From: Weimeria sp002480925
GTDB taxonomy: Bacteria; Bacillota; Clostridia; Lachnospirales; Lachnospiraceae
Direction: 5' to 3'
DNA: 64,000 bases
Assembly (NCBI RefSeq): GCF_052064335.1
Contig: NZ_JBQHVU010000002.1
Coordinates: 62,001-126,000 of the forward strand
Both the position numbers and the translations under genes were made by a program. The notes under the pieces are model-generated. The model was not told the DNA's origin and did no database searches. It was given only the letters and a program-made list of their open reading frames with translations. Shown here in pieces: positions 49,837 to 58,391 of this stretch (position 1 is its first letter; each line of letters starts with the position of its first letter).

Positions 49837-51282
49837 ATGAGAAAGAAATTATTAGCAGTTATTTTATCATTACTTATCCCTCTTGCAGGATCTGCAGCTG
49901 GTATCACGCCTGTAAGCGCAGCAGAGCAGACACATAGCCTGCCATGCGGGGATATACATTCAAGCGTTAAGAAATTCGCGAAAAAGAGCAGGGTAGACAA
50001 AAGGGTCTATTCGTCAGAAACTGTAAAAAGTGACCCATACTGGGACCAGTTCTCAGGCAGCATTTACTATGAGCAGATGGGAAGCAGCCAGAGACAGCTT
50101 TATGACAAGCTTAAGAGTCTATCACAGAGGTATCTGACCGGAAATGCGACAGCCTCTGTTATGACACTTGATGACGGAAGCAGCGGCTACTATACCGATT
50201 CAGTGACATATTCAGACATGTCATCGGCTCAGGCCTTCTATGTAGCGACTATATTTTTCTATGAGAACCCGCAGTATTATTTCCTAAACGACGGGATAGG
50301 ATATACAGAGCCGCTAAGCTCCCTCTTCTGGGGCATATCTGAGCCAGGGACCATAAGTCTTGGGATCTATTCCAGATATGCCAGCGCCAGCGCCAGAAAG
50401 ACCTATACAGAAAAGTATAAGGATGCGATAAACAAGGTGATCTCCAAAGCCTCATCATACAAGAGCGATCTGGCAAAGGAGACCTACTTCCATGATAGTC
50501 TGGCCAAGAATGTATCATACAACGGTGATACCGATGATAATAATGAGGATGATACCCAGAGCCAGAGCGCTGCATCAGTATTTCTTCTGAAGAAGACAGT
50601 CTGCGCCGGATTTACCAAGGCCTTTTCCCTGCTTCTTAATTCCCAGGGGATAAAGAACGTGGGAGTCACAAGCGATTCCCATGCCTGGAATGAGGTTATG
50701 ATAAATGACATCTGGTACATAACCGATGTGACCTGGGATCAGAACAAGTGGCCATCCCATGATTTCTTCAATATAAGTGAGTCAGAGATCAGGAAGTCAG
50801 ATTCCCAGTGGGCCCATCTGCCTCTGTCATGCTATTACGGAATCCGTCCTGAGTGCGTTACCGATCATGATTCATCGGTGGATGCCATAGATCTGACAAG
50901 CACCGACAGCAGCCAGGCGGATACGGACAGCGGCAATGACACTAATAAGGAAAACCCTACCATAACACCGGTCACTCCTTCTCCTCAGGAGGTGACTTCT
51001 CCTCGCCCTGCAAAGCCTTATAGCTTTTCGGTAAAGAAGACAGGAAAGGGAGCCCTTACTCTGAAGATAAAGACAAGTGAGAAGGTAGCCGGATTCTATA
51101 TATACTACCGCCTGAAGGGAGATAAGGTCTGGGATACCAGGTATATAAAGGTAAACGGCAGGCAGAAGACCTTTAAGCTAAGTGGACTTGTGTCAGGGAG
51201 GATATATCAGATAAAGGCGTTCTCGTCTGACAGTAAGGGAACTCTTTCGAAGGGGACTAAGATCAGGGTAATTAAGGCTTGA
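49837..51282 (+). CDS. Secreted transglutaminase-like protein with C-terminal Fn3-like domain
   Basis: The 481-residue protein has a signal peptide (LLAVILSLLIPLAGSAAG), then a transglutaminase-like papain fold with Cys in KKTVCAGFTKAFSLLL, His in DSHAWNEVM and Asp in ITDVTWDQN (triad about residues 255-300). A Thr/Pro/Ser linker leads to a fibronectin-III-like C-terminus (about 395-481). Related proteins act on the cell surface as peptidase or crosslinking enzymes. It shares the fold with the gene at 53228. Confidence 0.88.
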   Translation: MRKKLLAVILSLLIPLAGSAAGITPVSAAEQTHSLPCGDIHSSVKKFAKKSRVDKRVYSSETVKSDPYWDQFSGSIYYEQMGSSQRQLYDKLKSLSQRYLTGNATASVMTLDDGSSGYYTDSVTYSDMSSAQAFYVATIFFYENPQYYFLNDGIGYTEPLSSLFWGISEPGTISLGIYSRYASASARKTYTEKYKDAINKVISKASSYKSDLAKETYFHDSLAKNVSYNGDTDDNNEDDTQSQSAASVFLLKKTVCAGFTKAFSLLLNSQGIKNVGVTSDSHAWNEVMINDIWYITDVTWDQNKWPSHDFFNISESEIRKSDSQWAHLPLSCYYGIRPECVTDHDSSVDAIDLTSTDSSQADTDSGNDTNKENPTITPVTPSPQEVTSPRPAKPYSFSVKKTGKGALTLKIKTSEKVAGFYIYYRLKGDKVWDTRYIKVNGRQKTFKLSGLVSGRIYQIKAFSSDSKGTLSKGTKIRVIKA

Positions 51283-51298
51283 TTTTCCATAGATTCCA

Positions 51299-51352
51299 CT
51301 TGAAAATATGCCAAAAAATGATAAAATCTAACATAGATTTTATATTTTCAAG
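51299..51352 (+). promoter_or_regulatory. Promoter of the chemoreceptor gene inside a nested palindrome
   Basis: TTGAAA (51300-51305), 16 bases, TAAAAT (51322-51327). An inner perfect repeat, ATAAAATCTA-aca-TAGATTTTAT (51321-51343), covers the -10; an outer pair, CTTGAAAATAT (51299-51309) and ATATTTTCAAG (51342-51352), covers the -35. Confidence 0.6.
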
Positions 51353-51380
51353 AAACTAAAGTCGGAAAGGAAATGGATTT

Positions 51381-53093
51381 ATGGAGAAGAAGGAAGATGT
51401 TAGGTTTCTACGTTCAACAAGAGGCAGGATCATCATTGCAGTGCTTATAGTGATTATATGTATAATCACGGCACTTAATTTCGCAACACTGACCAGATTC
51501 GACAAGACCATTACATTGACCACAAAGAACTATATGCAGGATCTGGCCTATGCTTATGGTCATTCGATCGATGCAGAGATAAATGGAGGTATGTCGACAG
51601 ACAAGGCTCTTACGGCAGGCAACCTGTCAAACGAGCTCAAGGGAGTAGGGGTAAAGGGGATAAAGTCAAGCTATGCTTATCTGGTAGACGCCAAGGGCAC
51701 CATGCTTTATCATCCGTCAGCCGATAAGATAGGACAGCCGGTTGAGAACTCGGTCGTAAAGGACCTTGTATCAAAGATAGAAGCTGGTGAGACGATCCAG
51801 GAAAAGAACGAGACAGTTGAATATAATTTCAACGGAGTAAAGAAATACGCAGCATTTTATGTATCTGACAAGCAGCAGTTTATTCTTGTAATATCAGCAG
51901 ACGATGCAGAGGCGAAACAGGCAGTTAACAGCACTATTGTTTCATCAACCGTTATTGGAGTGACTATCGGTTTAATTGGTATCATAATCCTTGCCCTGCT
52001 CCTTGTAGTCGCCATGCGTCCGATAAGAGAGCTCTCCAGGTTCGTAGACAAGATGTCCGACCTCGACTTCAGCCCTGATCAGGACAGCAGGAAGCTGGCT
52101 GCCAGACAGGATGAGTTCGGTATTATGGCAAGATCCATAATCAATCTGCAGAAGCGACTGATAGAGGTCATCTCCAATATCAAGGACCAGTCGTCAAAGC
52201 TCTTTGACTCGTCGAACGGTATGTATAAGCATGCTACCGATATGAACGAGACCACGAATCAGGTCGATACAGCTGTAAACGAGATAGCTCAGGGAGCCAC
52301 CTCTCAGGCCAGCCAGACCCAGTCAGCCTCTGAGAATGTCATCACTATCGGAAATATGATAGAGGAGGCCAATCAGAAGGTCGATGAGCTCTATTCTACA
52401 GCCCAGAAGATTAAGGATTCCAATAAGTCAGCACTTGATATATTAGGTCAGCTGGGAGCTACAAACGAGAAGACAAAGGAGAGTATCAACCAGATAGCGG
52501 AGCAGACAAGGACCACAAACCAGTCAGCCGGCAAGATCAGGGAGGCAACCTCGATCATTGCCAATATTGCAGATGAGACAAATCTTCTTTCTCTTAATGC
52601 TTCGATCGAGGCTGCAAGAGCCGGAGAGGCCGGTAGAGGTTTTGCAGTTGTCGCTTCACAGATCCAGCAGCTCGCCGATCAGTCATCCGAGTCAGCCCAG
52701 CAGATAGAGCAGATAGTAGAGGAGCTGATGAAGGATTCGGATCAGGCAGTTTCTACTATGGACAGCGTTAAGGAGATAATCGAGCAGCAGTCTGAGAATG
52801 TCGATCAGACAAAGGAGGCCTTTGGTCAGGTATCGGCAGGTATCGATGAATCGATAGCAGCTGTTACTACGATCACAGGAAAGATGAATAAGATGGATGA
52901 AGCCAGGAAGAAGGTCGTAGAGACAGTATCCTCGCTTTCTGCTATAGCTCAGGAGAATGCCGCAAGCACAGAGGAATCATCAGCATCGGTATCTTCAATC
53001 ACTACTATAGCCGACGAGATCGAGGAGTCATCCGGAGATCTTAAGGATATAGCTAAATTGCTTGATGAGGATATGAACAAATTCAAATATTAA
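51381..53093 (+). CDS. Methyl-accepting chemotaxis protein
   Basis: The 570-residue receptor has transmembrane helices at about 14-35 and 188-212, an extracellular Cache-like sensor between them (SSYAYLVDAKGTMLYHPSADK), a HAMP domain and a long signalling helical hairpin with the highly conserved tip DETNLLSLNASIEAARAGE. The methylation helices are Gln/Glu-rich. It should bind a small ligand and signal to CheA. No other chemotaxis gene is in the window. The ribosome binding site is GGAAAGGAAA, rather weak. Confidence 0.95.
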   Translation: MEKKEDVRFLRSTRGRIIIAVLIVIICIITALNFATLTRFDKTITLTTKNYMQDLAYAYGHSIDAEINGGMSTDKALTAGNLSNELKGVGVKGIKSSYAYLVDAKGTMLYHPSADKIGQPVENSVVKDLVSKIEAGETIQEKNETVEYNFNGVKKYAAFYVSDKQQFILVISADDAEAKQAVNSTIVSSTVIGVTIGLIGIIILALLLVVAMRPIRELSRFVDKMSDLDFSPDQDSRKLAARQDEFGIMARSIINLQKRLIEVISNIKDQSSKLFDSSNGMYKHATDMNETTNQVDTAVNEIAQGATSQASQTQSASENVITIGNMIEEANQKVDELYSTAQKIKDSNKSALDILGQLGATNEKTKESINQIAEQTRTTNQSAGKIREATSIIANIADETNLLSLNASIEAARAGEAGRGFAVVASQIQQLADQSSESAQQIEQIVEELMKDSDQAVSTMDSVKEIIEQQSENVDQTKEAFGQVSAGIDESIAAVTTITGKMNKMDEARKKVVETVSSLSAIAQENAASTEESSASVSSITTIADEIEESSGDLKDIAKLLDEDMNKFKY

Positions 53094-53149
53094 CATTAAA
53101 TAAAAAGCACACGCAGTAACAGTATCTGTGCTATAATAATCTCAAACGA

Positions 53150-53181
53150 AACACCGCGGAAATAGCATTTTTCGCGGTGTT
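53150..53181 (+). other. Hairpin upstream of the second transglutaminase-like gene
   Basis: AACACCGCG (53150-53158) and CGCGGTGTT (53173-53181) are exact reverse complements and pairing extends into the A/T loop. It may be the terminator for the chemoreceptor; no long T-run follows. A TATAAT lies at 53132-53137 just before it. Confidence 0.5.
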
Positions 53182-53227
53182 ATATGTTATACGGAAACTG
53201 TTTTAATTATTTCAAAGGAAAGAAGTC

Positions 53228-54391
53228 ATGAAGAAAAGAACCCTGGTGCTTCTGTCAACAGCCTTAGCAGCCGCTATTGTAGTATCCTCAGCTGGTCTCT
53301 GTGTAAATATTGCCCAGTCAAAGAGGGTTAATAGTTTCATTACCAGAGAGCTTAGGAGGCAGGCTAAGGAGGCCGAGAAGAAAAGCTCATATAAGGAAGA
53401 CGGCTATAAGGTCGGAGGACAGTATGAGATCCGTTCGACAAAGGATATATCTGATGCCTACAGAAAGGGAGATGACAGCAAGCTAAGCGACGATGATAAG
53501 AAGACTTTAAAGACTGCGTCTGATATCCTGAAGAAGATCATAAAGGACGGAGATTCGGACTATAATAAGGAACTGGCCGTATACAGGTGGATGTATCAAA
53601 ACATAGGACAGGGTCAGTCTACTGTGGTATCACTTCCGGCAGCAAGCGGATCTGACTTTACTCCTCAGGGAGTGCTTGTCTCTCGTCAGGCAGTCTGCGT
53701 AGGATATGCGACTACCTTCCGTATGTTCATGCAGATGCTTGGCATAGAATGTCGAATAGTCCACAATGATTATCATTCCTGGGATCTGGTCAAGCTTGAT
53801 GACGGCAACTGGTATCATGTGGATGTATATACAGATGTGAGCGGCAAATGCGAGTACCAGAATTTCAATATGACAGATGCAACCGCCAAGACCGGCCATG
53901 ACTGGGATCAGACAGCTCTTCCGGCAGCCGACGGGATTAAGTACACATATGCAGTACAGAATCACGATCAGGTAGCTGATCTCTATTCTGTCGTACCTGC
54001 GATAAAGAAGGAGCTTGACAAAAAGGCCTCTGAGAGGGGAAGCAGATATTTCTCATTCAAGAAAAAGTATAGCTCTGATGACCTTGGCAAGGCTGATGCT
54101 CTGGTAAACGGACTTAACGCAGCATTGCAGAGCAGCGGATATGCTACACTAAATATTAGCGGAGCATGGTATAACGGAGAAAATGACAGCTATATCCTTG
54201 GTATCTTCATAAGCGACTACTCTTCATCTAATGGCGGGACTACACTTACATCTAAGGAGAGTAAGAAGCTGGCGCAGGCCATAAGCAGGGCATTCGGAGT
54301 GGATGTGACAAGGGATCAGCTGGGACTGCCGTCAGGCAGTGATGATGCAGAACCTGAAGGAAATGGTACAGAGACAAAGATCATCAATTAG
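53228..54391 (+). CDS. Transglutaminase-like protein, membrane-anchored or secreted
   Basis: The 387-residue protein has an N-terminal hydrophobic segment (LVLLSTALAAAIVVSSAGL) and then a Lys/Glu-rich helical stretch. A transglutaminase core follows with Cys in RQAVCVGYATTF (about residue 158), His in DYHSWDLVKL and Asp in WYHVDVYTD. The C-terminal third is unrecognised. AAAGGAAAG precedes the ATG. It is followed closely by a DUF4358 lipoprotein, an MBOAT and a DHHW protein, suggesting a role in the cell envelope. Confidence 0.85.
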   Translation: MKKRTLVLLSTALAAAIVVSSAGLCVNIAQSKRVNSFITRELRRQAKEAEKKSSYKEDGYKVGGQYEIRSTKDISDAYRKGDDSKLSDDDKKTLKTASDILKKIIKDGDSDYNKELAVYRWMYQNIGQGQSTVVSLPAASGSDFTPQGVLVSRQAVCVGYATTFRMFMQMLGIECRIVHNDYHSWDLVKLDDGNWYHVDVYTDVSGKCEYQNFNMTDATAKTGHDWDQTALPAADGIKYTYAVQNHDQVADLYSVVPAIKKELDKKASERGSRYFSFKKKYSSDDLGKADALVNGLNAALQSSGYATLNISGAWYNGENDSYILGIFISDYSSSNGGTTLTSKESKKLAQAISRAFGVDVTRDQLGLPSGSDDAEPEGNGTETKIIN

Positions 54392-54399
54392 GAGTAACT

Positions 54400-54879
54400 A
54401 TGAGAAAGAGTATTGCGATCATATTTACATTTTCTCTCTGCCTTGCCTGCCTCGCTGCCTGTGCCGGGCAGAAGAGGGCAGATGCAGTGTCTGTAGGAAA
54501 GAGGCTTACAGCCCAGGCCAAGGGCTTCCCGGACATGAAGACCATAGATTCATCTGAGAAGGATGCGGATATCAATTTTTCCACTCTCTGCGACTTTGAC
54601 TATGACAAGGTAAGCTCATTCTATTATGCATACTCATCTGACGGCACAGCTCCTGAGATAGCTGTGGTTTCACTTAAGGATGTCGATGATACGGCCTGGC
54701 TTATGTCCTCCCTTAAGGATCATGTGAAGACAAGGGAGGGGACCATGCAGGAGTATTCTCCTGATCAGGTAGAGCTGGTAAAGGATTATCTGATCTCGCA
54801 GAAGAACGGAACGGTGGGTCTGTTCATAGGGAAGGGAGCCTCAGAGCTGGAGAAAAGCTTTGTAAGGGCAGTGAAGTAG
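54400..54879 (+). CDS. DUF4358-type lipoprotein
   Basis: The 159-residue protein has a lipoprotein signal ending LACLAACAG. The rest (SSFYYAYSSDGTAPEIAVVS, then SLKDHVKTREGTMQEYSPDQ) fits the DUF4358 family, small lipoproteins common in Lachnospiraceae next to MBOAT/DHHW genes. Its function is unknown. It is eight bases after the transglutaminase gene and eight before the MBOAT gene. Confidence 0.75.
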   Translation: MRKSIAIIFTFSLCLACLAACAGQKRADAVSVGKRLTAQAKGFPDMKTIDSSEKDADINFSTLCDFDYDKVSSFYYAYSSDGTAPEIAVVSLKDVDDTAWLMSSLKDHVKTREGTMQEYSPDQVELVKDYLISQKNGTVGLFIGKGASELEKSFVRAVK

Positions 54880-54887
54880 GAGAGAAA

Positions 54888-56351
54888 ATGGTATTTTCCA
54901 GTATGGTATTCCTCTGTATCTTTCTCCCGGCAGTCTTTATCCTCTACTATCTATGTCCGGGAAGGCTAAGGAATCTCTTTCTTTTTGCGGCATCTCTTCT
55001 GTTTTACTCCTGGGGAGAGCCGGTATATATTTTTATAATGATTTTTTCGACCGTCTTCGACTATGTGAACGGAAGGCTTATCGGCTATTTCCGCACAAGG
55101 GAGAGGACAGGAGCGATGAAGCTGGTCCTTTTAGTTTCGATAGCCGGGAATCTTTCAATCCTCGGCTTTTTCAAGTACACGGATTTCATTATTTCAGCTA
55201 TCAATTCTTTCGCTGGTACATCGATCGGACTTCTTGACATAGCGCTTCCGGTCGGGATCTCATTCTATACCTTCCAGACCATGTCCTATACCATAGATGT
55301 TTACAGGGGCAGGATTTCTCCCCAGAGGAATCTGATAAGCTTCGGCATGTATGTCTGTCTTTTTCCCCAGCTTATAGCAGGGCCTATTGTCCGATATTCA
55401 GATATAGCCGGGGAGGTGGACGAAAGGCGGGAGAATCCATCCGATATAGCGACAGGCATCTACCGTTTCATAATTGGCCTGTCCAAGAAGGTCCTGATCG
55501 CCAACAAGGCAGGCGAGATCTATACCAATATTCAAGGTATCCATATCGACAATCTGACAGGACCTGTGGTTCTTGTTTCTGCCATAGCATATACTATCCA
55601 GATATATTTTGATTTCTCCGGATATTCCGATATGGCTATAGGGCTTGGAAAGATGTTTGGATTTCATTTCCCTGAGAATTTCAACTACCCCTACCAGAGC
55701 AGAAGCATAACGGAGTTCTGGAGGAGGTGGCATATGACTCTTGGGTCATGGTTTAGAGAATATCTCTATATACCACTCGGAGGAAACCGCAAGGGACTTC
55801 CACGGCAGCTCATAAACCTCCTTATAGTCTGGTCCCTTACCGGACTCTGGCACGGAGCCTCATGGAATTTCGTAATCTGGGGACTCTATTATTTCGCTCT
55901 TCTTATGATAGAAAAGCTCTTCATGCTGAAGGCTTACAGGAGACTTCCGGACAGGCTTGGCTTCATCAGGAATATAGTGACCATGCTTCTGGTCGTGGCC
56001 GGATGGATACTTTTCTCCCATACAGATCTTAACGAGGCCTGTATCTATCTTGGAAAGCTATTCTCACCACTATCCTGGGCAGCTGGATTTTCGTCGGCTG
56101 GCGGTCATGCCTCAGGGCTCTACAGGACTCTATATATTTTGAGATCCTCACTTCCTATCCTGCTTGTCGGTATAGTGGGTGCCACCTCCTTACCACACAG
56201 GATCTTTTCGGCAGTGGAGGCTCATTCGAAGAGGCATGGAGCTGGTCAGATATCGGATCTGCAGATGGTCGTATCGCTCATACTTGCGGGACTGTCAATA
56301 ATGATTCTGGTTTCAGGCGGATTTAATCCCTTTTTGTATTTCAGGTTTTAG
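54888..56351 (+). CDS. MBOAT-family O-acyltransferase
   Basis: The 487-residue multi-membrane protein is AlgI-like: FSSMVFLCIFLPAVFILYYL at the start, LPVGISFYTFQTMSYTIDVY, NYPYQSRSITEFWRRWH and the catalytic His in LTGLWHGASWNFVIWG (about residue 320). It takes an acyl group, probably acetyl, from a cytosolic donor and moves it to the outside. The partner is the DHHW protein encoded three bases later. Confidence 0.95.
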   Translation: MVFSSMVFLCIFLPAVFILYYLCPGRLRNLFLFAASLLFYSWGEPVYIFIMIFSTVFDYVNGRLIGYFRTRERTGAMKLVLLVSIAGNLSILGFFKYTDFIISAINSFAGTSIGLLDIALPVGISFYTFQTMSYTIDVYRGRISPQRNLISFGMYVCLFPQLIAGPIVRYSDIAGEVDERRENPSDIATGIYRFIIGLSKKVLIANKAGEIYTNIQGIHIDNLTGPVVLVSAIAYTIQIYFDFSGYSDMAIGLGKMFGFHFPENFNYPYQSRSITEFWRRWHMTLGSWFREYLYIPLGGNRKGLPRQLINLLIVWSLTGLWHGASWNFVIWGLYYFALLMIEKLFMLKAYRRLPDRLGFIRNIVTMLLVVAGWILFSHTDLNEACIYLGKLFSPLSWAAGFSSAGGHASGLYRTLYILRSSLPILLVGIVGATSLPHRIFSAVEAHSKRHGAGQISDLQMVVSLILAGLSIMILVSGGFNPFLYFRF

Positions 56352-56354
56352 CCT

Positions 56355-57509
56355 ATGAAAAAGACGAATAATATCTTCTACATTGTAGTATTCTTTGTAA
56401 TATTTGCTATAACAGGACTTCTGTCAGAGCTTCATGCCCCGATGAAGGTCTCATATCTGGAAAACCGTACGCTTAGCACCATTCCGGTCTTCTCATTTAA
56501 GGGCTATAAGGATGGAACCTATCAGAAGAAGCTCGAGGAGGGAATGAAGGACCAGTCATATATCAGAAAGCCTGCAGTCAGGGTCTCGGTCCTTGTAGAT
56601 GCCATTATGGGGAGACGTGACCGTAATGGAACCTATTTCAATGACAACGGGACCTATGTGAAGATGGAGACGGCCAACAGCTACAGCGACAGTAGGCTTT
56701 CGCTTAATACCAGGATACTAAAGGTCTTTGCGGAGAAGACGGGAAAGACGCTCGATCTGTGCCTTATCCCGCCGAAGGGCTCTGCCGAGCAGGACCAGCT
56801 GCCGGCCTTTGCACCTTATCTCGATTATGACCATATGACAAGGCAGGTATGGAAGGATATAAGAGGGGACAAAAGGATGAATCTTATATCTCTGGAGGCC
56901 TTCTTTGATCAGAAGCAGGAGAAGTATTTTGACACAGATCATCATTACAACAGCATGGGAGCCTATTTTGCGGCCAGATCCTACCAGAGGTCGAGAGGGC
57001 TTGACCTGATGGATTATGACTATTACTCACCGGTCACGGTCGGCAGCAATTTCCGTGGATCACTCTACAAAAAGGCTCCTCTCTATGACGCGAAATACGA
57101 TATTATCGAGACCCCGTCAAAGGTTCCTGAGCTGTCGGCTGTCTACAGGTACGGATACGACGGCAGGCTTGGCAGGATCAAACGGTCAAAAAGCATATAT
57201 GAGCCTGAGTATCTGTTTACCTCCGACAAGTATAGTGTATATATGGGAGGAAACCATGGACTTGCGGTGATCACCAATAAGGACGTGAAGACCGGCCCGG
57301 TGCTGCTTATGATAAAGGATTCCTATGCCAACTCAGCAGTCCCTTATCTCTGCGGGAGCTATAAGAGGATAGTGCTTATAGACCTGCGCTACTACGGAGG
57401 AAATAGCCTTCTTTCAGAGATAAGGAAGCAGGCGCCTGACAGGATAGTAGTCTGGTACGAAATGCTTGATTATGCGACCGAGAGCAGGTTTGCAAGCCTC
57501 CTTCGCTGA
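56355..57509 (+). CDS. DHHW-family (AlgJ/AlgX-like) extracellular acetyltransferase partner
   Basis: The 384-residue protein has an N-terminal anchor (IFYIVVFFVIFAITGLLS) and a DHHW-type motif DTDHHYNSMGAYFAARSY near residue 195, with a second block LLMIKDSYANSAVPYL (Ser of a SGNH-like site). It probably receives the acyl group from the MBOAT and places it on a cell-wall or capsule polymer. The substrate is not known. Ends with the ordinary TGA at 57507-57509. Confidence 0.9.
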   Translation: MKKTNNIFYIVVFFVIFAITGLLSELHAPMKVSYLENRTLSTIPVFSFKGYKDGTYQKKLEEGMKDQSYIRKPAVRVSVLVDAIMGRRDRNGTYFNDNGTYVKMETANSYSDSRLSLNTRILKVFAEKTGKTLDLCLIPPKGSAEQDQLPAFAPYLDYDHMTRQVWKDIRGDKRMNLISLEAFFDQKQEKYFDTDHHYNSMGAYFAARSYQRSRGLDLMDYDYYSPVTVGSNFRGSLYKKAPLYDAKYDIIETPSKVPELSAVYRYGYDGRLGRIKRSKSIYEPEYLFTSDKYSVYMGGNHGLAVITNKDVKTGPVLLMIKDSYANSAVPYLCGSYKRIVLIDLRYYGGNSLLSEIRKQAPDRIVVWYEMLDYATESRFASLLR

Positions 57510-57518
57510 TAAGCTCTA

Positions 57519-57547
57519 TTGTCTATGTGATTTTAGCGTGGTATAAT
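57519..57547 (+). promoter_or_regulatory. Promoter of the hexapeptide protein gene
   Basis: TTGTCT (57519-57524), 17 bases, TATAAT (57542-57547). Confidence 0.65.
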
Positions 57548-57584
57548 GATAAAAGAATATTGAATAAATATATTGGAGGGATCA

Positions 57585-58265
57585 ATGAACTGTACAATAG
57601 AGAATATGTATGATCTGAACCATACTCTGGCCTCTGACCTGCTAAGGAAATATGTCTATCCATGGGAGGCACTTCCGGCCATAGGAGACTTCATCAGGAA
57701 GATGGGACCATCACTTGATAAGGACATATATGAGGACAGGGGGGATGATATCTATATAGCAAGGAGCGCAGTCTTTGTTAATGAGGCTACAAATACCGTG
57801 ATCGGGCCATGCATCATAGGACCTGACACCCAGATCCGGCCTGGCGCCTTTATCAGGGGCAATGCCCTGATAGGAGCAGGCTGTGTGATCGGCAATTCGA
57901 CAGAGATCAAGAACGACATAATCTTCGACTGTGTCGAGGTCCCTCACTACAACTATGTCGGGGATTCCATACTGGGCTTTCATGCTCATATGGGGGCCGG
58001 ATCCATAACCAGCAATATAAAAAGTGACCGTACCGATGTGGTCATAAAGGATTTTTCGACAGGAGAGGAGATCAAGACAGGTCTTCGCAAGATAGGAGCC
58101 ATGCTGGGAGACTATGTCGAGGTCGGCTGCAATACAGTCCTAAACCCTGGCAGCGTAGTCGGACCTCATACCAATATCTATCCGCTGTCACTGATCAGGG
58201 GAGTCATACCGCCGGATTCGATAGTGAAGAACAGGCCCGGACTAGAAACCACTTCGAAAAATTAA
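57585..58265 (+). CDS. Left-handed beta-helix (hexapeptide) acyl/nucleotidyl-transferase-like protein
   Basis: The 226-residue protein has repeated hexapeptide turns from about residue 65 to 205 (IGPCIIGPDTQIRPGAFIRG, LIGAGCVIGNSTEIKNDIIF, VGCNTVLNPGSVVGP). It resembles the C-terminal beta-helix of GlmU-like UDP-GlcNAc pyrophosphorylases without the nucleotidyl-transferase domain. The start at ATG 57585 is preceded by GGAGGG; an in-frame TTG at 57573 lies within that site. It may be an acetyltransferase in envelope-sugar synthesis. Confidence 0.8.
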   Translation: MNCTIENMYDLNHTLASDLLRKYVYPWEALPAIGDFIRKMGPSLDKDIYEDRGDDIYIARSAVFVNEATNTVIGPCIIGPDTQIRPGAFIRGNALIGAGCVIGNSTEIKNDIIFDCVEVPHYNYVGDSILGFHAHMGAGSITSNIKSDRTDVVIKDFSTGEEIKTGLRKIGAMLGDYVEVGCNTVLNPGSVVGPHTNIYPLSLIRGVIPPDSIVKNRPGLETTSKN

Positions 58266-58284
58266 CTTTTTTTAGAATAAAGTA

Positions 58285-58313
58285 TTAACAAATCCTTTAG
58301 ATTGTGTTAAAAT
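58285..58313 (+). promoter_or_regulatory. Promoter of the type IV pilus cluster
   Basis: TTAACA (58285-58290), 17 bases, TAAAAT (58308-58313). The about 70-base leader that follows can pair TTCCC (58337-58341) with GGGAA (58358-58362); no named riboswitch was recognised. Confidence 0.6.
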
Positions 58314-58391
58314 TCTATAAAATATTGTTGGAGGCTTCCCGGAGACGGAAAGCAGTAGGGAAACAGGCTATAGAAAGTAAAGAGGAATAGT

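Noticed and set aside
58321..58391. c-di-GMP riboswitch before the pilus genes
   Set aside because: Only a short stretch resembles the second half of the class I core. The GGCAAACC-like half is missing and the leader is too short.
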